Positions 15,849 to 24,808 of a DNA stretch of 64,000 nucleotides are shown here, piece by piece (the first letter of the stretch is position 1; each line of letters opens with the position of its first letter). The stretch comes from an uncultured Dorea sp. (lineage in GTDB: Bacteria > Bacillota_A > Clostridia > Lachnospirales > Lachnospiraceae), in the NCBI GenBank assembly GCA_910578865.1, contig CAJTRM010000012.1:1-64000 (forward strand), given 5' to 3'. Position numbers and translations under genes: made by a program. The notes beneath the pieces are model-generated. The model was not told where the DNA came from and searched no databases. It saw only the letters and a list, made by a program, of their open reading frames with translations.

Positions 15849-18380
15849 CTAAAATCCCTGCTCCGTACGGTTGATGATATCGTCCTGGAGGGATCTTGAC
15901 AATGTCGTAAATAAAGCGCTGTACCCGGCCACACGTACCACCAGGTGCTTGTACTGTTCCGGATGCTTCTGTGCGTCCAGCAGTGTCTCTCTGCTGACAA
16001 CGTTAAACTGCATATGGCTTCCCTTCTGATCAAAGTAAGAGCGGATCAAAGCCACAAAATTCTCAAGCCCTTTCCTGCCGCTCAGCGCTGACGGATGAAA
16101 CTTCTGGTTAAACAGCGTACCGTTGGAAGCAATGTAATGATCCAGCTTTGAGACAGAATTTGCAGCTGCCGTCGGGCCGTGCACATCCTTGCCTGCGGAC
16201 GGTGAAACTCCGTCTGCCACCGGTGTGCGCGCCAGCCTTCCGTCCGGCGTAGCCCCTGTCTGTGCCCCGAGCGGTACATTTGCGGATACCGGATAAAGAC
16301 CTGCCTGGTACATACCGCCCCGTGGATTCTGAAACGACTCAAGCGGCCTGGTGTAAGTGTAAGCCACATCTCTTGCAAAGGCATCCACCTCCGCAATATC
16401 ATTCCCGAACTTCGGCACCTCCTCGATCAGTCCCAGCAGTTTCTCTCCGTTCGCCCGAATCTCCGGCGTCTCTGACGCTGCCTTTACTGCCTTTAAGATC
16501 GCCGCGATCTCCTCTTCCCCTACTGCTTTCCCGGCTGCCTTCAGCTGTCCTGCGATCTGGACGGTGAGGTCGGAAATGGTGACAGGGTCAAGGCCCTTGC
16601 CGTAGTTAGTAAGGAGTGCCTCTTTATATTCTGACATAGAGACCTTCCGGTCTTCGTATACCAGCTTCTTAATGGCATACAGGGAATCTGCCATATTGGC
16701 AACGCCGAATCCCTGTGGGCCGGTAAAGTTATAGACGGCTCCTCCTTCCTGCACAGACTTGCCGCGCCGGATGCAGTCCTCCACCATACAAGATAAGAAC
16801 GGGAGCGGACAACGCTCTGCATGTGCCACATCAATGGCATTGTCTGCATTTACCAGAAGGCTGATATTGTAGTTCATCTGCTTCTTGTAGGCATCGTAGA
16901 ACTCCTCAAATGTGCGCATCTCTTCCACGTTGCCGGTCTGGATACTGATCTGCTCTCCCCGGTCTGTGCCGTTGGAAAATACCAGCTCCAGCGGACGGCA
17001 CATATTGAAGAATGCCGCATCGTGCCATCCTTCTGTCTTACCTGCCTTCTGCGGCTCTACACATCCGATGATGTTGTATTCCCTTGCCTCTGCAAGCGTA
17101 AGCCCTCTGCTCACCAGAGACGGGATGATCACCTCATCGTTATAGTAAGCCGGAAGCCCGATACCGGTGCGTGTAAGCTCGGCTGCTTTCACCAGGAATT
17201 CATGAGGCGAACCGTTCCACACACGGATGGAAAATGACGGCTGCGGCAGCATGACATGCATAGAAGCCTGGATGCACATGAAAGACAGGTCATTGGTAAC
17301 GTCCATCCCCTCTTTATTCTGGCCGCCTGCAATCAGGTTCTGAAACAGGCTGTAGCCCGCAAATCCTTCTGCTGAAGCCGCGTCACGGCACTTGTTCAGG
17401 TCATTTAATTTCACCCAGATACAGTCCATAAGCTCCTGTGCAAACTCTCTCGTAATCTTTCCGCCGTCCAGGTCCTTCTTGTAATAAGGATACATATACT
17501 GGTCAAATCGCCCCGGAGAGATGGAATGACCGCTGGATTCAATCTGAAGGAGCTGCTGCACAAACCAGAAGGACTGACATGCCTCATAGAAGCCCGACGC
17601 TCCCTTTGCCGGAACACGGCGGCAGTTCTCTGCGATCTGAAGGAGTTCTGCCTTTCTCTGTGCATCACCGCACTTTCCGGCCTCCTCCTCTGCAAGCTCT
17701 GCGTACCTGCGGGCATATGTGATTGCCGCCTTGCAGCTGATGATCACTGCCTCCAGAAAATGGGAACGTTTCACATAATCCCCGTCTCCCACGCTGCATT
17801 TTGCAAGCTCTGCCTCCGCTTCTTCTATGATTCCTTCGTAACCCACTTCCAGCACCTTTTCATACTGGACGGTCACATGGCCTACGCCATTATAAAAGTA
17901 ATTGCCCGGTGTAAAAATATTGTGGTCGATCGCCCGGATCGCCTCCGGCGCCATATAGGACGTCGCAAGCTCGCTTGTAGTCTTACCTTTCCAGTACTTA
18001 TGGACCTCCCTGAGATCCTGCTTGGCCTTCTCCGATATGTAGAACGGATCAGCGCTTCTTGTCTCCACCGTCTCGAATTCAGACTCCAGCCATTCATACG
18101 AGAATTCCGGATATGTCTGGCATCCCCGCGGTGCAATCGTCGTGCTGCCGACGATAAGTTCCTCGTCGCGGATAATGATCGGTATGTATTTCAGAATATG
18201 CTCAAATGCTTTGGCACGTCTTATGATCATCGGCTCACTCTCTGTGGCCTTATAAGACTCTGTGATCAGAACTGCCCTTGCAGATTCAATCTCCGGCATC
18301 TTTGCAAACAAGTGATCCACCAGCCTGCCGATCCTGTCCGTCTTTGGAATACTTTCACTGTTATAAGTATAAAGTCCCAT
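15849..18380 (-). CDS. B12-independent 1,2-propanediol dehydratase (glycyl radical enzyme)
   Basis: Dehydrates 1,2-propanediol to propanal by a radical mechanism; signature enzyme of the locus. The 843 residues contain the PFL-like barrel with thiyl-radical Cys440 and the base Glu442 in IIGCVEPQ. That form is typical of glycerol/propanediol dehydratases, whereas choline lyases have GCVEMQ as I recall. The C-terminal glycyl loop is VRVAGYSALF with radical Gly819. There is no obvious encapsulation extension at either end. It is the first gene of the unit, transcribed leftward with the activase 17 bases behind. Glycerol dehydration is an alternative, but aldolase and PduP/PduL/PduQ neighbours favour propanediol. 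Confidence 0.93.
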   Translation of the reverse strand: MGLYTYNSESIPKTDRIGRLVDHLFAKMPEIESARAVLITESYKATESEPMIIRRAKAFEHILKYIPIIIRDEELIVGSTTIAPRGCQTYPEFSYEWLESEFETVETRSADPFYISEKAKQDLREVHKYWKGKTTSELATSYMAPEAIRAIDHNIFTPGNYFYNGVGHVTVQYEKVLEVGYEGIIEEAEAELAKCSVGDGDYVKRSHFLEAVIISCKAAITYARRYAELAEEEAGKCGDAQRKAELLQIAENCRRVPAKGASGFYEACQSFWFVQQLLQIESSGHSISPGRFDQYMYPYYKKDLDGGKITREFAQELMDCIWVKLNDLNKCRDAASAEGFAGYSLFQNLIAGGQNKEGMDVTNDLSFMCIQASMHVMLPQPSFSIRVWNGSPHEFLVKAAELTRTGIGLPAYYNDEVIIPSLVSRGLTLAEAREYNIIGCVEPQKAGKTEGWHDAAFFNMCRPLELVFSNGTDRGEQISIQTGNVEEMRTFEEFYDAYKKQMNYNISLLVNADNAIDVAHAERCPLPFLSCMVEDCIRRGKSVQEGGAVYNFTGPQGFGVANMADSLYAIKKLVYEDRKVSMSEYKEALLTNYGKGLDPVTISDLTVQIAGQLKAAGKAVGEEEIAAILKAVKAASETPEIRANGEKLLGLIEEVPKFGNDIAEVDAFARDVAYTYTRPLESFQNPRGGMYQAGLYPVSANVPLGAQTGATPDGRLARTPVADGVSPSAGKDVHGPTAAANSVSKLDHYIASNGTLFNQKFHPSALSGRKGLENFVALIRSYFDQKGSHMQFNVVSRETLLDAQKHPEQYKHLVVRVAGYSALFTTLSRSLQDDIINRTEQGF

Positions 18381-18476
18381 GTTTCTCCTTTCCTTCCATA
18401 TACCCGGCCCACAAAATATACCCGTTTCGTCTGCCGGAAATACTCAATTTGCATTACATAATGTTTTGCTGTTTTT

Positions 18477-18505
18477 ATTATAAACCATAATCTCAATAAA
18501 TACAA
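18477..18505 (-). promoter_or_regulatory. Sigma-A promoter of the dehydratase operon
   Basis: On the minus strand TTGTAT (18500-18505) is followed after 17 bases by a perfect TATAAT (18477-18482). It lies about 100 bases before the dehydratase ATG. The 299-base divergent gap (18381-18679) also carries one TTGTTTCT element and is very A/T-rich; no riboswitch was recognised in it. Confidence 0.7.
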
Positions 18506-18537
18506 CATTTTTAAATCATATTATTTGTTGGTTTTAT

Positions 18538-18551
18538 TTGTTTCTGTGTGG
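18538..18551. promoter_or_regulatory. Candidate DeoR-type operator 3 (dehydratase promoter)
   Basis: TTGTTTCTGTGTGG lies about 33 bases upstream of the dehydratase -35 box. It repeats the core found twice at the fucA promoter, suggesting one regulator controls both units. Confidence 0.45.
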
Positions 18552-18679
18552 TTTTTGTTTTGTTATAGAAGATTACCAAATGTTAACGCGAAAATATAGT
18601 GAAAATATCTCATTGAAACCCTTACCGGACTATGATAGCATTTTAATATAGAATCTTACGACAAGAAAGGAGCGGTCAG

Positions 18680-19408
18680 ATGATGACAAAATTTCCGTTT
18701 GAATTCGATCCACATACACATTCTATCGCCAGCGGCCACGCATCCTTAAGCACCGTCACCGATATGGCTAAAAAGGCCGCTGCCATGAACCTGAAAATGA
18801 TCGGTATTACCGACCACGGCCCGGCCACTCCCTGCGCGGGAAAACCGTCCTACTTCCGAAGCCTTGCCATGGCTCCGAGAAAACGTCTCGGCGTAGAGAC
18901 TATGTCCGGCGTGGAATTAAATATTCTGGATCAGCACGGAACCGTGGATCTTGATACAGATATCCTGGAAAAGCTGGACTATGCCATTGCAAGCCTGCAT
19001 CCCCAGACCTTCCGGCCCGGGACAAAAGAATTCAATACTGCCGCCTACATCAGCGCCATGAAGAATCCCTGCGTAAAGATCATCGGGCACTGCGACGACA
19101 CCAAATACCCGGCAGACTATGAAGCCCTTGTAAAAGCAGCCAAAGAATACCGTGTACTCCTGGAGATCAACAATAGTTCCTTAAGTCCTGACGGTTACCG
19201 CGGTAATACCAGGCCAAATGCCGCTTCCATCCTGGAGTGGTGCTCCCGCCTGGGCCATCCGGTAGTTCTCTCGAGCGACAGCCACGGTACCGGGCATATC
19301 GGTGATTTTTGCTATGCGCTTGCCCTGATCGAAGAAACCGGCTTCTCCCGGAGCCTTATCCTGAATGATTCTCTGGATGCCTTTAAAGCATTTATTGCCC
19401 TCCGATAA
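18680..19408 (+). CDS. PHP-domain phosphoesterase (YcdX/histidinol-phosphatase-like)
   Basis: Metal-dependent phosphoesterase, 242 residues. The PHP motifs are in order: FDPHTHSIASGHAS (H-x-H), ITDHGPA, the glutamate in MSGVELNI, and late metal ligands in IASLHPQTF, IGHCDD and SSDSHG. It resembles YcdX-type proteins more than dedicated histidinol phosphatases. A GAAAGGAG site 7 bases upstream supports ATG 18680. The gene is divergent from the dehydratase and converges on the ParA gene with a 17-base 3' overlap. Its substrate is unknown. Confidence 0.87.
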   Translation: MMTKFPFEFDPHTHSIASGHASLSTVTDMAKKAAAMNLKMIGITDHGPATPCAGKPSYFRSLAMAPRKRLGVETMSGVELNILDQHGTVDLDTDILEKLDYAIASLHPQTFRPGTKEFNTAAYISAMKNPCVKIIGHCDDTKYPADYEALVKAAKEYRVLLEINNSSLSPDGYRGNTRPNAASILEWCSRLGHPVVLSSDSHGTGHIGDFCYALALIEETGFSRSLILNDSLDAFKAFIALR

Positions 19409-20180
19409 TCTCCTGTGTAAGTGCCTCATATTCTTTTGCGCTTCTGCTGCTCTTTTTGTATGCCATAATAGGCATATTATTGTCCTGGGACCATTCTACG
19501 CAGCTGTCAACGCGGATAAAGGCCTCAAACACCTTCACTCCTTCAAGCTCCTTCAGCGTATCCAGTGTCTGACGGAAATAATTCTTCCTTGCATCCACTT
19601 TTGTAATTACGATACCAGACATCTTAAGATCAGGGGCAACAGGTTTTACTTCCTCCAGGAATTCAAACATATTTCCAAGTCCGAAAAGCCCCCACGGGGT
19701 GGCTTCCACCGGAATGATCATTTCATTGCAGGCACAGAGCACATTCATCACCCAGCCGCCCAGAGTGGGCGGTGAATCAATCAGTATGTAGTCATAAATC
19801 TCCGACTCTGTCACACTCTTCAGACATTTCTTCAGGATCAGTTCTCTCTGCCATTTCGTAAACAATTCGTATTCTATAGAACTCATCAGAGTCGAGGACG
19901 GTATGATATCGATTCCCTCATAGGCAGTCGGCACGATAAAATCTGTCAGATCCTTCTGATGCTTTACAGCATAGTAAAGATTTCTTTCCCCTCTTGCAAA
20001 CTCCAGCACCTGTTCTTCCGGAAAATACGACAGCGAAAGGTTCAGCTGCATATCTCCGTCGATCAGCAATACTTTCTTTCCAGACTGCATCAGCCCATAC
20101 CCCACGTTTGCACAGGTGGTGGACTTGCCGCTCCCTCCTTTATTATTTGCAAAACAGATTACCCTGGTCTTTCCCATCAT
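19392..20180 (-). CDS. Orphan ParA/Soj-type ATPase
   Basis: Deviant Walker A ATPase: FANNKGGSGKSTTCANVGYG near the N-terminus, LLIDGDMQLNLSLSYF, Walker B YILIDSPPTLGG and VITKVDARKNYF. About 263 residues. No ParB, centromere repeat or plasmid gene is nearby, so chromosome partitioning is not implied; positioning of a cellular cargo is possible. Starts at 20180 or 20177 lie behind GGAGGAG; the ATG at 20192 overlaps that site. It lies 43 bases downstream of rpoN and is probably cotranscribed with it. One attractive but unproven role is distribution of the microcompartments encoded next door, as McdA does for carboxysomes. Confidence 0.85.
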   Translation of the reverse strand: MMGKTRVICFANNKGGSGKSTTCANVGYGLMQSGKKVLLIDGDMQLNLSLSYFPEEQVLEFARGERNLYYAVKHQKDLTDFIVPTAYEGIDIIPSSTLMSSIEYELFTKWQRELILKKCLKSVTESEIYDYILIDSPPTLGGWVMNVLCACNEMIIPVEATPWGLFGLGNMFEFLEEVKPVAPDLKMSGIVITKVDARKNYFRQTLDTLKELEGVKVFEAFIRVDSCVEWSQDNNMPIMAYKKSSRSAKEYEALTQEIIGGQ

Positions 20181-20223
20181 CCACTCCTCCATGTTTAATT
20201 GTATTTTTTAGTTTCCTGCTTTC

Positions 20224-21564
20224 TTAAAGATACCCTCTTTGCCTGGAATCCGGAATCCCCATCTGTATCCGGTATTTCGCCACTGTCCTGCGGGAAACAG
20301 AAACTCCTTGTTTTTCTAACCTGTCCGCAATTGCCTGGTCGCTGAACGGCCTTTCCCCATCCTCACCGCGGATCATTTCACGGATCATTTCTTTCGTTCC
20401 TTCTGAAGATATCCCATCCTCGCCTGCCGACACACCGTCAAGCGCCGCCGAGAACAGATCCCGGATGAACACTGTCTGATGATACTGGAGATATTTTCCT
20501 TTGATTGCCCTGCTCACGGTCGAAGGATGCAGCTCTGTCCTTTTGGCCACATCTGTCAGCGTCATAGGACAAAGCGTCCCTCTTCCCAGAAGCCACGGCT
20601 CCTGCTGCTCCGCAATGGCCTCTGCAACCCGTTCCAGGGTACGGCGCCTCTGTTCCACACAATCCATGACAAACCTTGCCCTCTTAAGTTTCGTCTGGAA
20701 ATACTGTCTGAGTTCCTCATCCTCAGATGTCTGCATCATATGGATATAGTAATCATTATACCTGTATTCTCCCATCCAGCCGTCATTGATTCTGGATTTC
20801 CATTTCCCGTCCTCTCTGGACAGCAGGATATCCGGGACAATGTACTGGGCTCTTTTTTCCCCCACGTTCATAAACGGCCTCGGATTCAGCTGTCCGATCA
20901 TATGGATATAATGCTTTACCGCTGCCGTGGAAATGTGCATCGCCCTGGTCACTGTACTGATATGCCCTTTCAGGATATCCGGCATATAGTTCTCCACCAT
21001 GGTAAAAAGCTTTTCATCCGTAATTCCCTGCGCCTCAAGCTGCCTCACCAGACATTCCGGGATGTCCCGGGAAAAGATACCCGCAGGCTCCAGCTTCTTC
21101 AGCGTATCCAGACAGTTCCTGACGATCTCCTCCCCACAGCCGAACAATTCCGCGATATCACAGATCTCACAGGTGAAAAACCCCTTGTCATCCAAGCACT
21201 CAATCAGACGCCCGAACAACTGCCACTCTTCACTGCTGTACGCCTCCCTGTGAAGCTGCCCCAGGATCAGGCTGCGCCGCTCGCCGCTCTCCTCTGCCCT
21301 GATATCCTCCTTCCGGCTGTCCTCCTCTTCACCCTGCAGATACTGATCCCTGTAGGACGCGCCCTTCTCATACATCTGCTCCAGGTCACACAGTGATTCA
21401 CTCTGCTTGTCCGAGGAACACTCAAGCATCGGATTTTCAAGGTACTCATTTGTCATAAAGCTTTCCAGCTCCTGATTGGTACAGGCCAATATCTCCAGCG
21501 ATTGGATCTGTCCGGCAGAAAGAACCTGCCTCTGTTCTAACGTCAAATTATTTTCCAGCATCAT
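20224..21564 (-). CDS. rpoN: RNA polymerase sigma-54 factor
   Basis: Sigma factor for -24/-12 promoters that need an enhancer-binding ATPase. The 446 residues show the activator-contacting region I (LTLEQRQVLSAGQIQSLEIL), an acidic linker, the core-binding region, the DNA-binding helix-turn-helix (ELHPSTVSRAIKGKYLQ) and the RpoN box SRRTVAKYRIQMG near the C-terminus. It begins with two adjacent ATGs behind CGGGGG. A good sigma-A promoter precedes it. No enhancer-binding protein and no convincing -24/-12 promoter was found in this window, so its targets lie elsewhere. Confidence 0.94.
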   Translation of the reverse strand: MMLENNLTLEQRQVLSAGQIQSLEILACTNQELESFMTNEYLENPMLECSSDKQSESLCDLEQMYEKGASYRDQYLQGEEEDSRKEDIRAEESGERRSLILGQLHREAYSSEEWQLFGRLIECLDDKGFFTCEICDIAELFGCGEEIVRNCLDTLKKLEPAGIFSRDIPECLVRQLEAQGITDEKLFTMVENYMPDILKGHISTVTRAMHISTAAVKHYIHMIGQLNPRPFMNVGEKRAQYIVPDILLSREDGKWKSRINDGWMGEYRYNDYYIHMMQTSEDEELRQYFQTKLKRARFVMDCVEQRRRTLERVAEAIAEQQEPWLLGRGTLCPMTLTDVAKRTELHPSTVSRAIKGKYLQYHQTVFIRDLFSAALDGVSAGEDGISSEGTKEMIREMIRGEDGERPFSDQAIADRLEKQGVSVSRRTVAKYRIQMGIPDSRQRGYL

Positions 21565-21606
21565 ATCCCCCGATCAACGTAAGCATGAATAGAAATTACT
21601 CTATTA

Positions 21607-21635
21607 AGTTTATAGCAATACCTTGCTCACGTCAA
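21607..21635 (-). promoter_or_regulatory. Sigma-A promoter of rpoN-parA
   Basis: On the minus strand TTGACG (21630-21635) and TAAACT (21607-21612) are 17 bases apart, about 40 bases before the rpoN ATG. I see no hairpin terminator between the preceding DUF2304 gene and this promoter, so some read-through from the polysaccharide operon is possible. Confidence 0.68.
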
Positions 21636-21643
21636 CCTGCCGA

Positions 21644-22009
21644 TCATTCACCGGACAGCTCTTTTTCTCTATCATCCAGGTCCAGCTTCTCGTCAATCGC
21701 AATCTGCTGAACCAGGCTGTCAACTTTCGTTTCCAGATCTGAGATCTGAATAGACATCAAAAACAATTTCATGATCAGGATAAAGATGATCACCAGATAT
21801 ATCATATTGATCGGTGATTGAAAGCCCAGCAGCTTTGATACAACATAAAAAAACTGAGGGAAGCTTCCCATGACCACCAGAACTCCTGAAAAGATAATCC
21901 AGAAAATCGAGTATTCAATTTTTAATTTTGACTGCCGTATCCGCCGGACCATGAAGATCATCAGCAATACTGCCCCTATAACCAGAAGAATCCTTAAAAA
22001 ACCTGACAT
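21644..22009 (-). CDS. DUF2304 membrane protein
   Basis: Small membrane protein of 121 residues with three predicted hydrophobic helices (about 4-22, 34-54, 66-86) and a charged, coiled C-terminal tail (ISDLETKVDSLVQQI). DUF2304 proteins are usually encoded beside a dolichol-phosphate-mannose-synthase-like glycosyltransferase, as here (10 bases downstream of it). It probably anchors or assists that enzyme at the membrane. It is the last gene of the polysaccharide run. Confidence 0.85.
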   Translation of the reverse strand: MSGFLRILLVIGAVLLMIFMVRRIRQSKLKIEYSIFWIIFSGVLVVMGSFPQFFYVVSKLLGFQSPINMIYLVIIFILIMKLFLMSIQISDLETKVDSLVQQIAIDEKLDLDDREKELSGE

Positions 22010-22019
22010 TTTCTTACCC

Positions 22020-22703
22020 TCATTTTCTATAATTTTGCAGTAACAAAATTGACGTTAATACTTTTACCATATATTTTATGGAAGCAATGCTGTTCAGGTA
22101 GCTTGCCCCTACCTGTCTTTCATTCATGGTTACCGGAACCTCCGCCACCTTCGCCCCGTTTTTTATTAAATGAGAAATGGTATCGGGCTCCGGGGCATAA
22201 TTCACATTATGTACAAATCCTCTCATCATTTTTCTTGAGAACATCCGCATTCCGGATGTGGGATCTGCTATCTTTACTCCTGAGGACAGCCAAACCGCCG
22301 CCGTGATCATACGGCTCCCTATCATACGCAGAGACCTGCCTTTCTTCCTGTTTACAAATCTGGAGCCGATTACAATATCATACCCTTTCTCCATTGTTTC
22401 CAATATATCTGGTATGAACTCCGCCCGGTGCTGTCCGTCCGCGTCAAACTGAACCGCATACTGATAACCTTTCAGATATGCGTACTTAAGCCCTGCCCGG
22501 ATAGCTCCTGAAAGTCCCAGATTAACCGGAAGATCAATCATTTCGTATGCATTTCTGCGGCAGATCTCTGCCGTCCCGTCCTCAGATCCGTCATTGACCA
22601 CCACATAATCATACTGGGCATACTCACTGATAATATACGATACTACCTTTTCGATATTCTCTTCCTCATTATAAGCAGGAATCACAACTAACAGTTTCTT
22701 CAT
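22020..22703 (-). CDS. GT2 glycosyltransferase, polyprenyl-phosphate sugar synthase-like
   Basis: 227 residues of the DPM1/GtrB type: VIPAYNEEENIEKVV, VVNDGSEDGT, the metal-binding FDADGQH, and a C-terminal acceptor segment with PDTISHLIKNGAKV. No C-terminal membrane helices are present, so it probably relies on the adjacent DUF2304 protein. It likely loads a sugar onto undecaprenyl phosphate for transfer outside the membrane by a GT-C enzyme. The large membrane protein at 33827 is a candidate partner (inference). Confidence 0.88.
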   Translation of the reverse strand: MKKLLVVIPAYNEEENIEKVVSYIISEYAQYDYVVVNDGSEDGTAEICRRNAYEMIDLPVNLGLSGAIRAGLKYAYLKGYQYAVQFDADGQHRAEFIPDILETMEKGYDIVIGSRFVNRKKGRSLRMIGSRMITAAVWLSSGVKIADPTSGMRMFSRKMMRGFVHNVNYAPEPDTISHLIKNGAKVAEVPVTMNERQVGASYLNSIASIKYMVKVLTSILLLQNYRK

Positions 22704-22712
22704 AATTTCTCC

Positions 22713-23804
22713 TTATCTCAATCTGCTCATCCTCTTTTCTGTCCCAAGTCCGCTGAGCAGTACAATTCCCCATGCCAAAACCCGGTATGCCCTCATGCAG
22801 AACAAGACAGAAGCAGTACGTACAAGACTTTTCCAGACAACCGAATGAATATCTTTTACATAGTTCCCTCTTGCCAGGCACAGGATCATCCTTTTTACAA
22901 GCGGGTGCTTCCCATAGGATTTCAGAAGTTTTACCGTCATATTGATCCCGCGCCCGGGACTTCTTCCGGTCTCAAGAGGCTGCCTCCCTATAGAGAAAAT
23001 ACCGCAGAACAGATGAAAAGCCAGAAGGTCTCCGTAATCCTCCTGAATTTCGCGCTTTTTCAGAAAATCCCAAAAATTTTCCCCAACACAGATCCATGTG
23101 TCCGCCATATCCTCCAGACGGTCTTTGTACCGGTGTGTGGCAGAACCATCCGTGGCACGGTATAAATATACACTTTCTTGAATAAACTCATAGATTGGCT
23201 CATAAGTGCAGCACATCATATTGTACAGTTTATCCTCCATCAGCGGGTATTCCGTATGTTTCAAATGATGGGCTTTCAGAAAGGCCGTCCGATAAAGCTT
23301 TCCCCAGTCCGAAACCAAATGGTTATCTGTCAGAAACCCCCGGAACCGGAAATCCACTGTCCGGGTATAGCCGCCTCCTTTCAGATGGTGCCGGTTAATC
23401 TTACTGACCCCTGAAACGGCAAACCGGCGATAATTACCCGACACAATATCTGCCTGTCTTTCTTCTGCCTTTTCCACTAATTTCCGAACCGCACTTTTTC
23501 CGTCCAGACGATCATCCGAATCTACAAACAGAAGATATTTTCCTCCCGCAGACTCCATTCCGCGGTTTCTGGCCGCGCCGGCTCCCTGATTTTCCTGATG
23601 GATCACCTGTATATTTTTATATTTCCCGGCATAGTCTTCACAGACAGCAGGACAATGATCCGGAGAACCGTCATCTACAAGAATCACCTCTATATTCTGA
23701 TAATCCTGTTCCAGTACGCTGGCAATGCATTCCTTCACATACCTCTCCGTCTTATATACCGGAATAATCACACTGACCAGCGAAAGTTTCCTGTCACTTA
23801 ACAC
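22713..23804 (-). CDS. GT2 family glycosyltransferase
   Basis: GT-A fold transferase: VSVIIPVYKTERYVKECI, VDDGSPDHC, AARNRGMESAGGKYLLFVDSDD, and an acceptor region with PLMEDKLYN. I start at GTG 23804 (363 residues), 4 bases after GGAAGGGTGAG and overlapping the upstream stop by 11 bases; an ATG at 23879 would add 25 poorly supported residues. A hydrophobic segment near the C-terminus may bind the membrane. Donor and acceptor sugars unknown. Confidence 0.86.
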   Translation of the reverse strand: MLSDRKLSLVSVIIPVYKTERYVKECIASVLEQDYQNIEVILVDDGSPDHCPAVCEDYAGKYKNIQVIHQENQGAGAARNRGMESAGGKYLLFVDSDDRLDGKSAVRKLVEKAEERQADIVSGNYRRFAVSGVSKINRHHLKGGGYTRTVDFRFRGFLTDNHLVSDWGKLYRTAFLKAHHLKHTEYPLMEDKLYNMMCCTYEPIYEFIQESVYLYRATDGSATHRYKDRLEDMADTWICVGENFWDFLKKREIQEDYGDLLAFHLFCGIFSIGRQPLETGRSPGRGINMTVKLLKSYGKHPLVKRMILCLARGNYVKDIHSVVWKSLVRTASVLFCMRAYRVLAWGIVLLSGLGTEKRMSRLR

Positions 23805-24780
23805 TTTTCTCACCCTTCCACCGCTTTTTGATCTCGGAAACCAGTTTGCCGGCAAAGATATATGCTGTCTTTTCTGCAAACTCCCGGAATGTCATTCCGC
23901 CGTTTATTACCATCAAAAGTACGTCTGCGGCAGCTTTTCGCTTTTTTCCGTATTTCAGTTCTATCCCGTACCGTATTCTTGCCTTTGCACACTCTACAAG
24001 CCGTTTTTCTCTTACATCTGTAATGCCGCAGATTTCCGCAAGCGTCCCGATCAGCTTTTGAAACTCTTCACATCTTTTCCATTCCTCTTCCTCTGTCCGG
24101 GGAGCACGGGACGAACTTCCCGGTCTGGCATATACTCTATACAGCTCCTCCGGTATCGTCGGACAGGGATAACGATAGAGAAAAGGCAGGAGCATCTGCA
24201 GATTCTGTCCTACGATGCTGTCCGGAATCCTTCTTTCGGGATAAATTTTAAAAAAACACTCTGTCCGGAACATATAACAGCCGCAGCAGACAAAGGTTTC
24301 CGAATTAAGAATCGGGAAAAACAGATCTTCTTTGGTCAGATCTCCTCTTCTCTCATCTGCACGGGTGCGCTCTCCCGTTTCCTCCAGCACATAGTACCCA
24401 AGGGACCGGACGCACCGGTATTCGGGATGTTCCTGAAGAAACTCCACTCTCTTTTTCACAGATTCCTGTTCCAGAACATCGTCCCCGTCCGGCCATATTA
24501 AAAATTCCCCGGTTACAAAAGGAAAGCCCCTGTTCAGTCCGGCCGCTGCGCTTCCGCCTCCGGTAACGACCTCGTATCTGATCCCTTTCTTCCTGAATCT
24601 TTCCCTATAGCCTTCTGCAAGCGCAAGAGTTCCGTCCGAGGATTCTCCGTCCACCAGGATCATTTCCAGCTCTCTGTAGGATTGTCCCAAAACCGAATCC
24701 AGCATCCTGGAAAGATATCTTTCACCATTACGTACGGGCGTCACGATCGACACTCTGTTTTTCACAAATATATCCGCCAA
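23794..24780 (-). CDS. GT2 family glycosyltransferase
   Basis: 328 residues: VSIVTPVRNGERYLSRMLDS, LVDGESSDGT, the metal site as WPDGDDVLE in place of the usual D-x-D-S/D, and a basic C-terminal tail. The divergent WPDGDD form is seen in GT2 enzymes of capsule clusters. It is followed immediately by another GT2 gene, with coupled translation. Sugar specificity unknown. Confidence 0.86.
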   Translation of the reverse strand: MADIFVKNRVSIVTPVRNGERYLSRMLDSVLGQSYRELEMILVDGESSDGTLALAEGYRERFRKKGIRYEVVTGGGSAAAGLNRGFPFVTGEFLIWPDGDDVLEQESVKKRVEFLQEHPEYRCVRSLGYYVLEETGERTRADERRGDLTKEDLFFPILNSETFVCCGCYMFRTECFFKIYPERRIPDSIVGQNLQMLLPFLYRYPCPTIPEELYRVYARPGSSSRAPRTEEEEWKRCEEFQKLIGTLAEICGITDVREKRLVECAKARIRYGIELKYGKKRKAAADVLLMVINGGMTFREFAEKTAYIFAGKLVSEIKKRWKGEKSVK

Positions 24781-24808
24781 TTCTTACGCCTCCCACTTCT
24801 GTATCTGT

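Noticed and set aside
3668..18380. B12-dependent pdu operon
   Set aside because: There are no PduCDE, PduGH or adenosyltransferase domains; a glycyl radical enzyme and activase are present instead.
18381..18679. Sigma-54 promoter for the dehydratase because rpoN is nearby
   Set aside because: No TGGCAC-n5-TTGCA pattern on the minus strand; a sigma-A promoter with perfect TATAAT is present.
19392..20192. Plasmid or integrative element partition gene
   Set aside because: No ParB, replication gene, integrase, att repeats or iterons are nearby; neighbours are chromosomal.
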